Shown: positions 41,911-42,267 of the stretch, piece after piece
How the letters are laid out: each line of letters begins with the position of its first letter
How positions within the stretch are numbered: position 1 is the first letter of the stretch
Origin: an uncultured Prevotellaceae bacterium
GTDB taxonomy: Bacteria; Bacteroidota; Bacteroidia; Bacteroidales; Bacteroidaceae
Assembly (NCBI GenBank): GCA_900320255.1
Contig: ONRS01000026.1
Coordinates: forward strand, 1-42,267
Length of the DNA stretch: 42,267 nucleotides
Reading direction: 5' to 3'
Notes under the pieces: model-generated
Database searches by the model: none
Seen by the model: the letters and a program-made list of their open reading frames with translations, nothing else
Told to the model about the DNA's origin: nothing
Translations under genes and position numbers: made by a program

Positions 41911-42267
41911 ATGAAGAAGCTAAAATATCTTTTACTGCTGTGCACCGTCTGCACACTCACCGTCATGGGCATCAACGAGGCCAGCGCCAAGCGGCGCCAG
42001 CTCTCCCACATCTACATGTTCGGATTCTCTGCCTCGTTCAACGACTCCATCATCTACTTTACCGACATACAGACCGTTGACAGTGCCTGGATTGACGACA
42101 AGACGCTCTTCCTGCAGGGCCGCGACATCTATTCACAGCAGCTCAAGGACTACTTTGCCGCCAGCATGCAACCCAACCGAATCTGCGTCGTGATGTATGC
42201 CCCCACCCTCAAGGAGGCAGAAAAGAAGTACCTCAAGATGCGCCGCATCTACACCCGTAAGAGCGAC
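41911..42267 (+). CDS. Secreted protein of unknown function (5' part, runs off the window)
   Basis: An ATG 12 nt after the rpoD stop opens a frame of 119 codons that continues past the right edge. A signal peptide is evident (MKKLKYLLLLCTVCTLTVMG, ending near EASA). The mature region has alternating strand/helix character (YMFGFSASFNDSIIYFTDIQTVD, LFLQGRDIYSQQLKDYF) and basic residues. The closeness to rpoD suggests cotranscription. I recognise no family, and the C-terminus is not visible. Confidence 0.8.
   Translation, partial: MKKLKYLLLLCTVCTLTVMGINEASAKRRQLSHIYMFGFSASFNDSIIYFTDIQTVDSAWIDDKTLFLQGRDIYSQQLKDYFAASMQPNRICVVMYAPTLKEAEKKYLKMRRIYTRKSD

Overview
The window comes from a Bacteroidota chromosome, most likely a Prevotella-like member of the Bacteroidales. 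Four things point there. Most genes or operons are preceded by the phylum's own promoter signature (TTTG, 19-22 nt, TAnnTTTG). The primary sigma factor is the short 286-residue Bacteroidota form. Secreted proteins end in an NGR/GLYI-NGKKV type tail next to a type IX secretion plug gene. The class II xylose isomerase, NQR complex and TamB are all of the Bacteroidota kind. No rRNA, tRNA, CRISPR or complete insertion sequence was found.

Layout. (1) 1-3000: the tail of an unknown gene, a shared hairpin, then the xylBA operon (minus strand) for D-xylose entry into the pentose phosphate pathway. (2) 3100-15080: a plus-strand exopolysaccharide operon. Its order is a receiver-only response regulator, an initiating sugar-phosphate transferase with a receiver-like N-terminus, a short TolC-like protein, a Wzz/BY-kinase-like protein with a degenerate kinase domain, a Wzy-like polymerase, three GT2 enzymes, a Wzx-like flippase and a fourth GT2. 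(3) 15096-19511: two minus-strand acyltransferase-3 genes, then, from a divergent promoter, a GtrB-like transferase and a GtrC-like membrane protein. These two modules probably decorate surface glycans. (4) 19557-22727: an accessory stretch with an AAA/DUF4143 ATPase, a broken BspA-type leucine-rich-repeat gene split by a 633-bp non-autonomous transposon-like element, and a gene fragment. (5) 22728-28800: a secreted putative type IX cargo protein, the T9SS plug protein, a membrane-spanning propeller/AraC regulator and a small secreted unknown. (6) 28779-34637: nqrABCDEF, the sodium-pumping NADH:quinone reductase. (7) 34733-42267: tamB, an HtrA protease, rpoD and a partial secreted protein.

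The genes suggest a saccharolytic anaerobe that ferments xylose, energises its inner membrane with Na+ through NQR, exports proteins by T9SS and builds an elaborate surface polysaccharide.

The most unusual signals lie outside the gene list. Degenerate 7-bp tandem arrays of several different sequences sit at seven places, five of them inside coding sequences, and a G7 tract and a (TA)7 tract lie inside wzy and wzx. The 633-bp element has about 80-bp inverted ends and a TGA target duplication, and its precise removal restores the leucine-rich-repeat frame exactly. Two palindromic spacers built from 9-bp units occupy only the nqrD-E and nqrE-F gaps. A palindromic insert lies in frame in tamB. 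The terminator hairpin of htrA also carries promoter elements of rpoD.
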